A program made the translations under genes and the position numbers. The notes below the pieces were generated by a model that searched no databases, was not told the DNA's origin, and saw only the letters and a list, made by a program, of their open reading frames with translations. This document shows, one piece after another, positions 37,553-46,614 of a DNA stretch of 64,000 bases; positions within the stretch are counted from its first letter, which is position 1, and each line of letters opens with the position of its first letter. The DNA comes from Promethearchaeota archaeon (GTDB lineage Archaea; Asgardarchaeota; Lokiarchaeia; Sigyniarchaeales; SOKP01): positions 62,001-126,000 of the forward strand of contig JAEOTZ010000072.1 of NCBI GenBank assembly GCA_016839585.1, written 5' to 3'.

Positions 37553-37731
37553 TCACCATCATATTTTTATTTCTTAAACTTATTTTTTTATTTTTTATAT
37601 TTAAGATATTTCAAATATCTAGCCAATTTTTAGAATGTAGTTATATCTTTAATGTTAACTATTTTTAATCGTTGAATTTAAAAAATTATTTTATAAAGAA
37701 GATAAATAAAAATAAATTAAGATTCAAAACG

Positions 37732-39078
37732 TTAATCTTTTATTTTAAATTCATCTTTTGGGGCTCCACATTCAGGACATTTGAAATTTTGAAGTAAATC
37801 TTTGAAAAGAACATCCATTTTAGCCTCATCATACTCCATACCACAGTTCGAACAGATATAAGTGTATAATTCTAATAATTTTTTCAACTCATCTCTGTTA
37901 ACATCTTCTTCCATCTTATTATACACGAAAGGCATAGCTTTATTTTCACCAAATAGAATTGCTCCTTTAAGTTTATTATCTTTTAAGACTAATTTTTGAT
38001 AGCAGCAATCTTTTTTATCAGCTTTTTTAAGAATCTCCCAGCTCCCCCCTTCTTCCTTAGTAGGATCTATCGTTCCTATTGAAGTTAATTCTAATCCAAC
38101 AATTTTGAGCGTATTTTTGGGAGTAGTTCCCTTATAATCTGTTTTTTTAAGTCCTAGCACAGATGAAGCTGCTATTTTTGATTGTTCCATACAGGCAGGA
38201 ATAATGCCCCAAATTTGATTTTTATATTCTATACAATCCCCAACAGCATAAATATCTTTTTCACTAGTTTCTAAAAATTCATTTACAATAATGCCTTTAT
38301 TTGTATGAATATTTACTTCTTTAGCTAAATCTATTGTAGGTCTTATACCTGCTTGTATTAAAACAATATCAGCATCTAATGTTTGTCCATCTTTTAATTT
38401 AATCCCAGTGACTCTACCATTTCCTAAAATTTCTTGAGTAGCAGCATCTAAGACTACTTTTATTCCGCGGCTTTCAACCTCTTCTTTTAACATAGTACCA
38501 CATTCTTCATCTAGTTGTCTTGGTAATAATCGAGGGAAGAATTCTACAACTGTGGTTTCTAAATTGTAATCTTTTATTTGATTAGCCAGTTCTAGACCAA
38601 GTAAACCCCCACCAATAACAATTGCTTTCTCGACTGCAAATTTCTTTATGTAATCTCGAATTTCTAAAGCATCATTTATGCTCCGCAATGTGAATACTCC
38701 TTTTTTTTCTGTTTTCATTTCTGAAGCATTTTTTATTGGTGGAATGTTAGGAACACTCCCCAATGCCAGAATGAGTTTATCATATGAAAAAGGGGTTTTC
38801 TCTCCCTCAATATAAATAATTTTATTGTTTGGATCAATTTTATTTACCTTTTTATTCAGACTTAATTTCAAATTTTTATTCTTGTACCACTCATCCTTAA
38901 AAACAATTAAATCGTCAATTCTAACTTTTTTAGAAATTAATTCCGGTAATTTAACTCTTGTATAGTAAGGATAATTTTCTTGGGTGAATATCTCAATCTC
39001 TATTTCATTATTAAGATATCTAATATTCTGTGCTGTAAATGTCCCGGCAACATTGTTCCCTATAATTACAACTTTCAT
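37732..39078 (-). CDS. NAD(P)H:rubredoxin oxidoreductase with C-terminal rubredoxin domain
   Basis: The 448-aa protein has a pyridine nucleotide-disulfide reductase fold: FAD motif IIGNNVAGTFTA at the start, NAD(P)H-binding VIGGGLLGLELA near residue 152, and the FAD-closing DIYAVGDC near 275. It lacks the redox CxxC of glutathione reductase. Its last 43 residues form a rubredoxin domain (YICSNCGMEYDEAK and FKCPECGAPKDEF). It should move electrons from NAD(P)H through FAD to its own rubredoxin and then to free rubredoxin. It is the first gene of the minus-strand oxygen-defence run. Start ATG 39078. Confidence 0.92.
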   Translation of the reverse strand: MKVVIIGNNVAGTFTAQNIRYLNNEIEIEIFTQENYPYYTRVKLPELISKKVRIDDLIVFKDEWYKNKNLKLSLNKKVNKIDPNNKIIYIEGEKTPFSYDKLILALGSVPNIPPIKNASEMKTEKKGVFTLRSINDALEIRDYIKKFAVEKAIVIGGGLLGLELANQIKDYNLETTVVEFFPRLLPRQLDEECGTMLKEEVESRGIKVVLDAATQEILGNGRVTGIKLKDGQTLDADIVLIQAGIRPTIDLAKEVNIHTNKGIIVNEFLETSEKDIYAVGDCIEYKNQIWGIIPACMEQSKIAASSVLGLKKTDYKGTTPKNTLKIVGLELTSIGTIDPTKEEGGSWEILKKADKKDCCYQKLVLKDNKLKGAILFGENKAMPFVYNKMEEDVNRDELKKLLELYTYICSNCGMEYDEAKMDVLFKDLLQNFKCPECGAPKDEFKIKD

Positions 39079-39152
39079 AAATGTTACAGTCTTACCATTT
39101 TATATTAAAGTTTTTGTTATAAAATGTTAATCTTAGTGTAATTAGAGCTTGA

Positions 39153-39986
39153 ATGAACATGTTCGAAATTAAAAATATATTCAAATCTCCATACAAAATA
39201 ACTATGATAGAAACAAAACAAAAAATACTCAATAGAAAAATAATAAAAATTGACGAGGATCTTTGTACGGGTTGTGGAAACTGTGTTATTACCTGTGCTG
39301 AAGGAGCTTTGGAAGTTATAGATGGAAAAGCTAGAGTAGTAAACGAAATTTTCTGCGATGGATTAGGAGCATGTATAGGAGAATGTCCTGAAGGAGCTCT
39401 TGATATTATTGAAAGAGAAGCGTTAGAATTTGATGAGGAAGCTGTTGAAAAACATTTAGAATCATTGAAGCATATGGAAAAAGAGATGAATGCGATTGGA
39501 GAAAGTACTACAAATGAAGCGCCACTTCCTTGTGGTTGTCCCTCTTCAAAAACAATAGTATTTAGTGATATAAAGGAAGAAACAGAGGTTGCTGGAAAAA
39601 TTACTTCAACATTACGACAATGGCCTGTTCAAATGCATTTAATCTCTCCTATAGCGCCATATTACCATGGGGCAGATGTTGTCCTTTCAGCAGATTGTGT
39701 TGCATACTCGTATGGTGATTTTCATAGGGACTTTCTAAAGAATAAATCTATTGCTATTGCCTGTCCTAAACTGGATCAAGGTCGAGATATTTATATCGAA
39801 AAAATTAAAGCCTTGATAGATGACGCTAAAATTAACACTCTAACTGTTGCGATGATGGAAGTTCCTTGTTGTTCGGGATTATTAGCGTTAGCCCAAGAAG
39901 CAGTTAAGAGAGCAAATCGAAAAGTTCCAATAAAATTTATTATTATTGGCATAAAAGGAGATATTTTAAAAGAAGAATGGATCTAA
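39153..39986 (+). CDS. Ferredoxin-domain protein with C-terminal Fe-S/thiol-rich domain
   Basis: The 277-aa protein has two 4Fe-4S motifs in residues about 46-85 (CTGCGNCVITC and CDGLGACIGEC), then a Cys-containing region (LPCGCPSSK near 125) and a domain with conserved CVAYSYGDF, ACPKLDQ and VPCCSGL, matching the family of ferredoxin-like proteins seen in methanogens and clostridia near oxidative-stress genes. It probably works as a redox or electron-transfer partner. The frame starts at ATG 39153, though MIETKQKI at codon 18 is another plausible start. It is divergent from the rubredoxin reductase gene, 74 nt apart. Confidence 0.85.
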   Translation: MNMFEIKNIFKSPYKITMIETKQKILNRKIIKIDEDLCTGCGNCVITCAEGALEVIDGKARVVNEIFCDGLGACIGECPEGALDIIEREALEFDEEAVEKHLESLKHMEKEMNAIGESTTNEAPLPCGCPSSKTIVFSDIKEETEVAGKITSTLRQWPVQMHLISPIAPYYHGADVVLSADCVAYSYGDFHRDFLKNKSIAIACPKLDQGRDIYIEKIKALIDDAKINTLTVAMMEVPCCSGLLALAQEAVKRANRKVPIKFIIIGIKGDILKEEWI

Positions 39987-40003
39987 TTTTTTTTATTTTT
40001 TTT
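39987..40003 (+). terminator. Oligo-T terminator between convergent genes
   Basis: Eight T, one A and eight T directly follow the ferredoxin gene's stop and overlap the end of the convergent regulator gene by two bases. Confidence 0.5.
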
Positions 40004-40655
40004 AGAGTTCAAACATAACCTTTTTCTTAATTATCTTCCTCAGCATAACTGATAAGGCAGATTTTGATTTCCCTAGTTTATTAGCTAATTCTTCTAAGGA
40101 TATGTTTCTAGGAATCTCAAAAAATCCTAAAGAAATTGCCTTATCTAGAACATTAGATTGATCATAAGTTAATTTGTGTTTGTCATCCTCTAGGATATAA
40201 GGCGATTTTCCAATCCTTAAAAGTTCAAAATCAATATTTCTTTGCTCGAAAAGCGTCAATAATCGATCAATACTTTTTCTACTAGATATTAGACGCCAAT
40301 AGGCATAACCATCTTTAACTCTTACTGGAAAATTTATTAGAACTCCACATTTAATTACGGCATACAATAGATATGGGTCCTTGGTTTTTACGTTAAACTT
40401 AACTTTTCTAACTTCTTGCTCTAAAATACTAAATTCAAATACAGATGGATGATTTTTGATTTCTTGAATGATCGAATCTATGTTATAATGCATTATCTCA
40501 ATTATTGAGTTTCCTATTGATTTTTCCAGATCATAAGGAAGAAAATATGAAATCTCCATTTTCAGATCAGGAAAATTTTCAAAGAGTTCTGAAATCCATA
40601 ACCCATCTGGAAATTTTATCTTGATTCTAGCTAAGCTCGATTTACTTGAATCCAT
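40002..40655 (-). CDS. HTH_10 (bacterio-opsin activator-type) transcriptional regulator
   Basis: The 217-aa protein ends in the archaeal HTH_10 domain, LTYDQSNVLDKAISLGFFEIPRNISLEELANKL, then GKSKSALSVMLR recognition helix. The N-terminal 150 residues look like the ACT/GAF-like sensory half of the Bat family, without a recognisable ligand motif. It is convergent with the ferredoxin gene and divergent from the flavoprotein gene at 40741, so it could control the oxygen-defence array or the iron-sulfur flavoprotein. This is inference from position. Confidence 0.85.
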   Translation of the reverse strand: MDSSKSSLARIKIKFPDGLWISELFENFPDLKMEISYFLPYDLEKSIGNSIIEIMHYNIDSIIQEIKNHPSVFEFSILEQEVRKVKFNVKTKDPYLLYAVIKCGVLINFPVRVKDGYAYWRLISSRKSIDRLLTLFEQRNIDFELLRIGKSPYILEDDKHKLTYDQSNVLDKAISLGFFEIPRNISLEELANKLGKSKSALSVMLRKIIKKKVMFEL

Positions 40656-40740
40656 CCTTAATTATTAGTGTTTAAGAATTTAAAACTTTTTTTTAGATAT
40701 TAACAATATATAATTATATTATTAGCTAAATTGTATTATA

Positions 40741-41337
40741 ATGGTTGAAAATCAGAATTTATTGTTAGGGATATGCGGAAGCCCGAGAAAACAAGGAACT
40801 GAGTATGCAGTCCAGTATGCTTTAAATTATGCTAATGAAAAGTTTGGATTTGAAACAGAATACTGGACTATAAGAAGTAAAGATATTAACTTTTGTATTC
40901 ATTGTGATTATTGTATTAGAGAGAAAAAAGGTTGTGTTCATGAAGATGATCTGCAAGAACTTTATCCAAAAATTGAAACTGCAAAATTTTTACTCTTTGG
41001 AACACCAGTATTCCAAGGAAACTTATCTGGGCAACTAAAAACGGTAATGGATCGATGCCGTGCTTTAGTAGCAAAAAGTCCAAATGTATTAAAAGGTAAA
41101 GTTGGAGTGGCTCTAGCAGTTGGTGGAGATCGAAGTGGAGGGCAAGAAATTGCTATTAGAAGTATATTAGATTTTTATCAGCAAAACCATATTCATTCAG
41201 TCTCAGGTGGAGCTTTTGGAGCTAATTTGGGCGCAAGTCTATGGAGTAGGGATATGGGTAAACAAGGTATCGAACTAGATGAAGAAGGACTGAGAACATT
41301 ACGAAAAGTAATAAAAAGATTAGCAGAATTTAAATAA
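40741..41337 (+). CDS. Iron-sulfur flavoprotein / NADPH-dependent FMN reductase family
   Basis: The 198-aa protein begins with the FMN phosphate loop GSPRKQGTEYA at residues 13-23 and a compact cysteine motif C52-x2-C55-x2-C58-x6-C65, like the iron-sulfur flavoproteins (Isf) of methanogens and other archaea, then GTPVFQGNLSGQLK. Isf takes electrons from ferredoxin and reduces O2 or peroxide. It is divergent from the HTH_10 regulator with an 85-nt gap that should hold both promoters. Start ATG 40741. Confidence 0.87.
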   Translation: MVENQNLLLGICGSPRKQGTEYAVQYALNYANEKFGFETEYWTIRSKDINFCIHCDYCIREKKGCVHEDDLQELYPKIETAKFLLFGTPVFQGNLSGQLKTVMDRCRALVAKSPNVLKGKVGVALAVGGDRSGGQEIAIRSILDFYQQNHIHSVSGGAFGANLGASLWSRDMGKQGIELDEEGLRTLRKVIKRLAEFK

Positions 41338-41485
41338 TGAAATAAATTTAAGAAAATTGGACTCCTTATTCTTTTTAACTCTGCAAAAACACTTTTTAAT
41401 TAAATAAAATAAGCAAAATTTTTATTTATTCAAGTGCCCTATTCAATGGGTTTTAGCTTTAAGTAACCAAATTGAGGTGGAACTT

Positions 41486-41971
41486 ATGGATTATATGACG
41501 TCATGTATCATTCTTAGTAATCTTGTTTGTATTCCTGCTATGGGTTTGCTATTATGGCAAATGGGTTGGAAAAACTGGTCAAAGTGGTTATTAATAATAC
41601 CATCAATCGCTTTAATGGATTTAGATCATTTTTTATTAACGAATGTACCTGGTTTTGGAGCTGAACCAGCATCTGGTCAGAAAATACTGCATGTTGCTCA
41701 TACTTTTGAATTTCTTGCTCTAGAGATAGTTCTAATCTTAATATATTTCCTATGGGTGGATCCTCGACAAGACCGTAATATAAAAACTTGGTTTTTTCCC
41801 TTATCCCCAGATTACTCTAAGCAATGGAAATATTACCTCGCATGGACAGTACGTATCCTTATTTTCGGTTTAATAATTCACTGGCTTCTGGATTTGGTCA
41901 TTTATACAGTTCATCATAAATGGGACTATCTATATGTTTCACTTGTAGAATACTTTTTACATCCAACTTAA
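41486..41971 (+). CDS. Multi-pass membrane protein with conserved His/Asp motifs
   Basis: The 161-aa product has about four transmembrane helices and the motifs MDLDHFLLTN, HVAHTFEFLAL and HWLLDLVIYTVHHKW near helix ends. A pattern of D-x-D-H, H-x-x-H and H-x-x-x-D is shared with the membrane metal-dependent hydrolase family (DUF457/YdjM), so it may bind metal at the membrane surface. The open frame begins at GTG 41477, but GAGGTGG 5 nt before ATG 41486 favours the ATG. Function is unknown. Confidence 0.6.
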   Translation: MDYMTSCIILSNLVCIPAMGLLLWQMGWKNWSKWLLIIPSIALMDLDHFLLTNVPGFGAEPASGQKILHVAHTFEFLALEIVLILIYFLWVDPRQDRNIKTWFFPLSPDYSKQWKYYLAWTVRILIFGLIIHWLLDLVIYTVHHKWDYLYVSLVEYFLHPT

Positions 41972-42029
41972 TGAGAAATAAAATAAGGTTATCAGAATTT
42001 AAAAAATAAACAAAAAAATTTAAAAAAAA

Positions 42030-42323
42030 TTATTTTACTCCAAATAATTTCTTAGCCTCTTTTTCTCTGAGGCCAGAAATACCCCAAAGCTCCTTAAACC
42101 AGTATTTTCCTTTATGTATTACTACAGGGGTATTCACAATACATCCATCAGCATCACAAAACGTTGTTAGAAAATTATCATCGTGTAATAAGTTATGTAC
42201 AAACTCTTCGTCATTAATATCTCGTTCAACGTATTTAACATCACGTTCATCCAACCACTCTTTTAATTCATGACATCTCGAACAATCAGTTTTTGTAATT
42301 AATAAAGGTGTTTTTGCTTCCAT
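42030..42323 (-). CDS. Glutaredoxin-like protein
   Basis: The 97-aa product has a glutaredoxin fold with redox CxxC at C14-S-R-C17 after a first strand, the WLDERDVKYVERDI helix-strand and a NTPVVIH segment carrying the cis-proline. Two further cysteines (CDADGC) lie in the middle. It is likely a dithiol transfer protein acting with the redox genes downstream. Start ATG 42323. It stands alone between convergent and divergent neighbours. Confidence 0.87.
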   Translation of the reverse strand: MEAKTPLLITKTDCSRCHELKEWLDERDVKYVERDINDEEFVHNLLHDDNFLTTFCDADGCIVNTPVVIHKGKYWFKELWGISGLREKEAKKLFGVK

Positions 42324-42572
42324 ATTTATAAAATAAGCATATATAGTAAAAAATCTTTATCTTCTAAATTATAAATTTAGCAAATGTGAAAACAATTTTC
42401 AATGGATTTAGAGAAGAAAATCTTATAAATCATATAAAAATGTCAAAATTTAATATTTTAAAAAATAAAAGGATAAAATCAATTTCTCTTAACATTCTTT
42501 TTCATTTTCAGAATTTTTTAATAATTTATTATGATCAGATTCTTATTTTTCAAGTTGCTTTTCTTGATTAAG

Positions 42573-43022
42573 ATGGATCAAAAAACTCAAAATGAAGCTT
42601 TTAATAAATACATAAAACAGTTATTTGAGGGTTCCAGTTGGAAAGAACGGGCAATAGCCGCTCAAAATATTGGTAATTTAAGAGAAGGTAGAGCAACAAA
42701 TTTGCTTGCGAGAGCTTTGCAATCTGAAAATGATCCTGTTGTTATCAACCGAATTATTGAAGCAATGGGAGAGATTAGGGACGCGAAAGCAACTATACTA
42801 ATTATTAATTTCTTAAAGAAAGAATTAGAAAAACCTGAAGAAAGTCAAGATAAAACTAGATTATTTATAATTATTGAAAGTTTAATGAAAATTGGAGATA
42901 AAAGAGCACTTGAGCATTTAGGTATTTTATTAGAATCTTGCCACAGTGATATTAAACAATTGACAGAGGAAGCATTTGAGTGTATTGATCCAAATTGGAG
43001 AGAAAATATTGAAAAGAATTAG
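42573..43022 (+). CDS. HEAT-repeat protein
   Basis: The 149-aa protein has three to four HEAT-like repeats: WKERAIAAQNIGNLREGRATNLLARAL, DPVVINRIIEAMGEIRDAKATILI, RLFIIIESLMKIGDKRALEHLG. The pattern matches archaeal HEAT proteins built on the alanine-isoleucine helix pair. It is helical and likely a protein-interaction scaffold. The frame is open to 42531, but the 14-residue lead MIRFLFFKLLFLIK is unusual, so the ATG at 42573 is preferred. It lies 56 nt upstream of a glutaredoxin and the FTR gene in the same direction. Confidence 0.75.
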   Translation: MDQKTQNEAFNKYIKQLFEGSSWKERAIAAQNIGNLREGRATNLLARALQSENDPVVINRIIEAMGEIRDAKATILIINFLKKELEKPEESQDKTRLFIIIESLMKIGDKRALEHLGILLESCHSDIKQLTEEAFECIDPNWRENIEKN

Positions 43023-43078
43023 CTTTTAAAAAGAAACTAAATCTAAAAATTTTTTAAAAAATATGGGGTAATAATATT

Positions 43079-43381
43079 ATGTCTGAAATTATAGATAAGG
43101 TGGCCAATACCGTTGAAGGTTCCAATAAGAATAGAGATATTACAATTTTAACATTATCTACTTGTATGTGGTGTAAAAAATGCAAAGCATGGTTGAAAGA
43201 CCGAGATGTTCACTATAAGTATGTAGATGTTGATAAAATTGATTTTGAAGATAAATCGAAAATATTAGAATATTTGAGAGAGACTTATCAATCAAGAATC
43301 TCCTATCCATTTATGATCTGTGATGATGAATTTGTGGTAGGTTATAATCCAAATAAATATGAAGAATTGATGAAAGCATGA
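43079..43381 (+). CDS. Glutaredoxin-family protein (FTR partner)
   Basis: The 100-aa protein has the redox site STCMWCKKC (C29, C32, C35) followed by the AWLKDRDVHYKYVDVD thioredoxin-fold segment, and SYPFMICDDEFVVGY with the cis-proline. The extra C35 is often seen in archaeal glutaredoxins reduced by ferredoxin:thioredoxin reductase, whose gene follows at 10 nt. Start is ATG 43079. Confidence 0.88.
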   Translation: MSEIIDKVANTVEGSNKNRDITILTLSTCMWCKKCKAWLKDRDVHYKYVDVDKIDFEDKSKILEYLRETYQSRISYPFMICDDEFVVGYNPNKYEELMKA

Positions 43382-43391
43382 AGGGATAAAT

Positions 43392-43754
43392 ATGGAAATG
43401 GAAACTAAAGAAGGAATGATGGAATATTGTAATAAAGTTTGTAAAACTAATAATTGGATCTTAAATAAGGATAAAAATACTCTAAATGATTTAATTGATG
43501 GTTTGGTAGAAAATAAAAAAAGTTATGATTATCAATCCTGTCCTTGTAGACTAGCCTCTGGTAATAGAAATTTAGATAGAGATTTAATTTGTCCATGTGA
43601 TTATGCAAAATTAGATATTAAAGAATATGGGGCATGTTATTGTAATTTATATTTACGTCCAGATTTCTATGAAACTATAGAAAAGGAGTTTGTTATTGTT
43701 CCTGAAAGAAGACCGGTTGAAAAGGAAAAAGCTGTATTAGAATATTTTAAGTAA
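43392..43754 (+). CDS. ftrB: Ferredoxin:thioredoxin reductase, catalytic (beta) subunit
   Basis: The 120-aa protein shows the FTR pattern C50-P-C52-R, C67-P-C69-D and C82-x-C84-NLY, which hold the 4Fe-4S cluster next to the redox disulfide. It transfers single electrons from ferredoxin to a thioredoxin or glutaredoxin disulfide, here probably the glutaredoxin encoded immediately upstream. No variable (alpha) subunit is present, as is usual in archaea. Start is ATG 43392. Operon with the glutaredoxin is clear. Confidence 0.92.
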   Translation: MEMETKEGMMEYCNKVCKTNNWILNKDKNTLNDLIDGLVENKKSYDYQSCPCRLASGNRNLDRDLICPCDYAKLDIKEYGACYCNLYLRPDFYETIEKEFVIVPERRPVEKEKAVLEYFK

Positions 43755-43900
43755 AATCTTTGTTTAAATAATGTTTTTTTATTAAGTCATCCAAGTATTA
43801 ATTAGCCTTTTAGAACCTTTATTGAATACATAGATTCCTAAATTCAAATCAATTTTTTATAAATAAAATCCTTAAATAGTTAGTATTATCATTTTATAAT

Positions 43901-44056
43901 ATGCCAGATAAAGAAATATCAGATGATGAATTAGAAGAAGAATTAGAAAAAGCTTTTAGGGCTAATGAAGCTAAAAAGGATCACTGTGGAACCGCTATAC
44001 CTTCTAGTAAGGAAGTTGGAATTCAAAGGACTAACGTAAAACTAAAAAAAGAATAG
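43901..44056 (+). CDS. Small acidic/basic protein of 51 aa
   Basis: ATG 43901 opens a 51-codon frame, MPDKEISDDELEEELEKAF and then ANEAKKDHCGTAIPSSKEVG, ending in a basic tail with stop at 44056. An AT-rich box (CTTAAATA, 43871-43878) sits about 25 nt before the ATG, matching a promoter for a leaderless mRNA. It has an acidic helical first half, a single cysteine in DHCGTA and a basic end. It lies just after FTR on the same strand, so a redox regulatory role is possible but unproven. No homologue is known to me. Confidence 0.6.
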   Translation: MPDKEISDDELEEELEKAFRANEAKKDHCGTAIPSSKEVGIQRTNVKLKKE

Positions 44057-44145
44057 GTTTATTATAGTTTTTATTTTTTTTTCTTTTTAATTTCCATTAA
44101 GAACTCTTAGAATTCTTTTATTAAAAAATTAATTAAAAGCATAAG

Positions 44146-45198
44146 TTAATCTAAAAGAGTTAATGTTGTCTTTGCGCCAATCTCATCAAATTCAGAAGGT
44201 TCCATTTTTAATTCTTTACTCGTAATTTTATTTGCGATAGAAGCCGCAAAAATTGCCCACGGGCAAATTGCGTTTGTTAATTCCTCTTTAGTCATTACAC
44301 TTCTCACTTGAGCAGTAGAACAATTCACAGATTCGATTGTAAATGTCTTTTCCGATTCCCATTTAATTTTAATCTTTTCAGCCATACCAATCTTTTCTGC
44401 CATTCTCATAAATTCTTCCAGCGCATCAGATAAATTCATTTTTTCAAGTTTCTTCATATCAAATCCAGACATGGTCATCATTCTTTCAATAAATTCATAT
44501 GTTCTTGGAACCACATATTTAAAAAGAGTTGGTGTACCAAGTAATTCCTTAGCAGATTTTTCATAACCAAACGTAATTCCATGAAGTATAAAGGCAATCT
44601 GATTAAACGCAAATCGCCTTCTCTCTTTGGTAGTTGATCCTTTTTTGATTAAAACTATAAAGAAAAGAGCAATTCCTCCTATAAATGGAATAATAGCAGC
44701 CCATAAGAAATTTCCTGGAATAAAATTTATTGTAATTCCCTCTGAATCCCAATTAGGCTTAACAACGTAATAAAAATTAAAAAGGCTTGTCCAATGTGAT
44801 AAACTCCATCCTATAAAGCCAATTGGACCCAAATACTGACCAAATTTATAAATTTCATCTTTTTTAAATCTTGCGAATATAAATTTTATTGATACAAGAA
44901 TAAACGCGACAAATCCTCCAATCCAAGAATGAGTCCAAACCCCTGACGGACGGTATAATAAAGGATCCGAATCAATAATATGGAGGGAAAACATATAAAG
45001 ACATTGTATAGTTATAGCGTAAAATATAGACACTTCTACCCATCCAAATCTTTTATGATATTTTACGATTGTAAAATCTCCCTTCATTAGGTTTAAATCT
45101 CTTATATTATATAATCCAATAAAATCATTGGCTAATACAAAGCAATATCCTATAATAGTTTGTAATATCATAAATTCAATCCATAATTCCATACCCAT
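44146..45198 (-). CDS. Probable b-type haem membrane protein with soluble C-terminal domain
   Basis: The 350-aa protein has six or seven transmembrane helices in residues 1-190. Histidines H48 (YHKRFG), H73, H90 (WTHSWIGG) and H135 (SLSHWTSLF) lie near helix ends, a layout that would bind one or two b haems. The C-terminal 160 residues are soluble with a cysteine pair region (VNCSTAQV near 290, NAICPWAIFAA near 318), somewhat like ligand-binding domains of the 4-vinyl-reductase group. It may connect quinone-type electron flow to a soluble acceptor. This is inference from pattern only. Start ATG 45198. Confidence 0.5.
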   Translation of the reverse strand: MGMELWIEFMILQTIIGYCFVLANDFIGLYNIRDLNLMKGDFTIVKYHKRFGWVEVSIFYAITIQCLYMFSLHIIDSDPLLYRPSGVWTHSWIGGFVAFILVSIKFIFARFKKDEIYKFGQYLGPIGFIGWSLSHWTSLFNFYYVVKPNWDSEGITINFIPGNFLWAAIIPFIGGIALFFIVLIKKGSTTKERRRFAFNQIAFILHGITFGYEKSAKELLGTPTLFKYVVPRTYEFIERMMTMSGFDMKKLEKMNLSDALEEFMRMAEKIGMAEKIKIKWESEKTFTIESVNCSTAQVRSVMTKEELTNAICPWAIFAASIANKITSKELKMEPSEFDEIGAKTTLTLLD

Positions 45199-45327
45199 TT
45201 AAATATACACCTAATTCAATATCTTATTTGAAAATAGAGATAAGAGACGATTATAAAATTAAATAATTATAATCATATATATTAATTTTCTAGTTATAAT
45301 TTATATGGATTTGACTAAAAAATAATT

Positions 45328-46434
45328 TCATTTAAGTTTTTCATATATATTTGCACAAATAGCTTGAATAAATTCGAAATTATTAAAATCCCGAGTATTC
45401 CCAATTAAGGTCAGAGCAAAATTATTAAAATTCATACATATAGTAGCTAATCTTTCTCCTCCAATACTTGCATTAAACAATGTTCTATTATATATTTCTT
45501 CACTAACTTTCTTAGAAGATGTTAAAAAGCTTATAGTTTCTGGAATATAATCAGAACAGTCATATGTTGCATCAAAAATATTTGAAAAAAAGACTTTACC
45601 CATTAAATCGACTAAATATATTTGTTTAATATAGGGATCCCATTCTAAACTTTCAAATTTTTCTGTTAATTTCTTAGGTTTTTTAAGGTATTTATCTTTA
45701 TCTTTAAAAAATTCTAGTGCTAAAAATTCTTCTTCAAAGCTTTCTAATAATTGATATTGTCTGACAACCAGAATCATGTTTCGAGGCTCAACTAAAAGAT
45801 TTTCATTACGAGCTGTATTAAGAAGAATCCAATTTAATTTTTCATTAAGATTATTTTGATATAACAATTGAGCAGATTTCAGGATCAGGGGAATAAGAAA
45901 ACTAATTTTATCTTTATTTACATATTGTTTAGCATGGATATAAAATATGTTACCCCCTTTCGGTTCAAGAAGTATTATAGCTTTCAAAGACGTTCCTTCG
46001 TCAATATTTTTTATAGAATCATTCAATATGTCTAAACCATGTGATTTTATAATTTCTTTCACATTTTTACCAAATATTTGATACTGTGATACTAAACCAT
46101 CAAATTTTTTATTAAGACTATCGACAAAAAGGTGAGTGAATTTTTCCATAATATCATGAATGACTGCGTGTAATAATTCTATTAATTCCTCATTTTTTGT
46201 AGTAATTACAAAAGTTAATTTTTGAAATAGCTTGTTGTATTTCTCAAATATAATCTGAGTTTCTTTTAATTTTAAAGATTTAATATCTTCACCTCTTTCT
46301 ACCGTAGCAAAACTATTTATCGCAGTCAAAAATCCACTAAGTAGATCATCTTTACCATTACCTTTATAACTCTCTGGATGCCAATTATATAAAAGCGCTC
46401 CAGATTCATTCATAATTAATAAATCATCAATCAT
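45328..46434 (-). CDS. Longin/roadblock-like protein (eukaryote-type trafficking fold)
   Basis: The N-terminal 125 residues (IDDLLIMNESGALLYNW at the start, then DDLLSGFLTAINSFA, LKLKETQIIFEKY) match the Asgard longin/SNARE-like pattern of a beta-hairpin, helix and three strands with the FLTAINSFATE core. The C-terminal 110 residues (IKQIYLVDLMGKVFFSN, SIGGERLATICMNF, FALTLIGNT) follow the roadblock/LC7 pattern. The middle (150-250) is a third, similar alpha/beta unit. Such domains regulate small GTPases in eukaryotic membrane traffic and are unusually common in Asgard archaea. The fold call needs structure prediction. Start ATG 46434. Confidence 0.5.
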   Translation of the reverse strand: MIDDLLIMNESGALLYNWHPESYKGNGKDDLLSGFLTAINSFATVERGEDIKSLKLKETQIIFEKYNKLFQKLTFVITTKNEELIELLHAVIHDIMEKFTHLFVDSLNKKFDGLVSQYQIFGKNVKEIIKSHGLDILNDSIKNIDEGTSLKAIILLEPKGGNIFYIHAKQYVNKDKISFLIPLILKSAQLLYQNNLNEKLNWILLNTARNENLLVEPRNMILVVRQYQLLESFEEEFLALEFFKDKDKYLKKPKKLTEKFESLEWDPYIKQIYLVDLMGKVFFSNIFDATYDCSDYIPETISFLTSSKKVSEEIYNRTLFNASIGGERLATICMNFNNFALTLIGNTRDFNNFEFIQAICANIYEKLK

Positions 46435-46614
46435 CTTTACTATCGACTTTAAGATTTTATAATTTGATAAAGTTTTTTAATTAAAAAATTAACTCTTGTT
46501 TTTATAAATTATACTTCTAGAATCCAATTAATTATTAATTTCTCTATAAAACTTTTAAAATGAAAAACAAACTTTTAATAAAGTCCACCTATTTCATTTT
46601 CTTAGGTGTTTGTA

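Noticed and set aside
37483-37668. Plus-strand frame of 61 codons opposite the rubredoxin-like gene
   Set aside because: It is antisense to a Cys-motif gene and has no ribosome site.
42386-42571. Plus-strand frame of 61 codons before the HEAT gene
   Set aside because: No Shine-Dalgarno, biased low-complexity AT composition and overlap of the HEAT gene lead. Likely chance.
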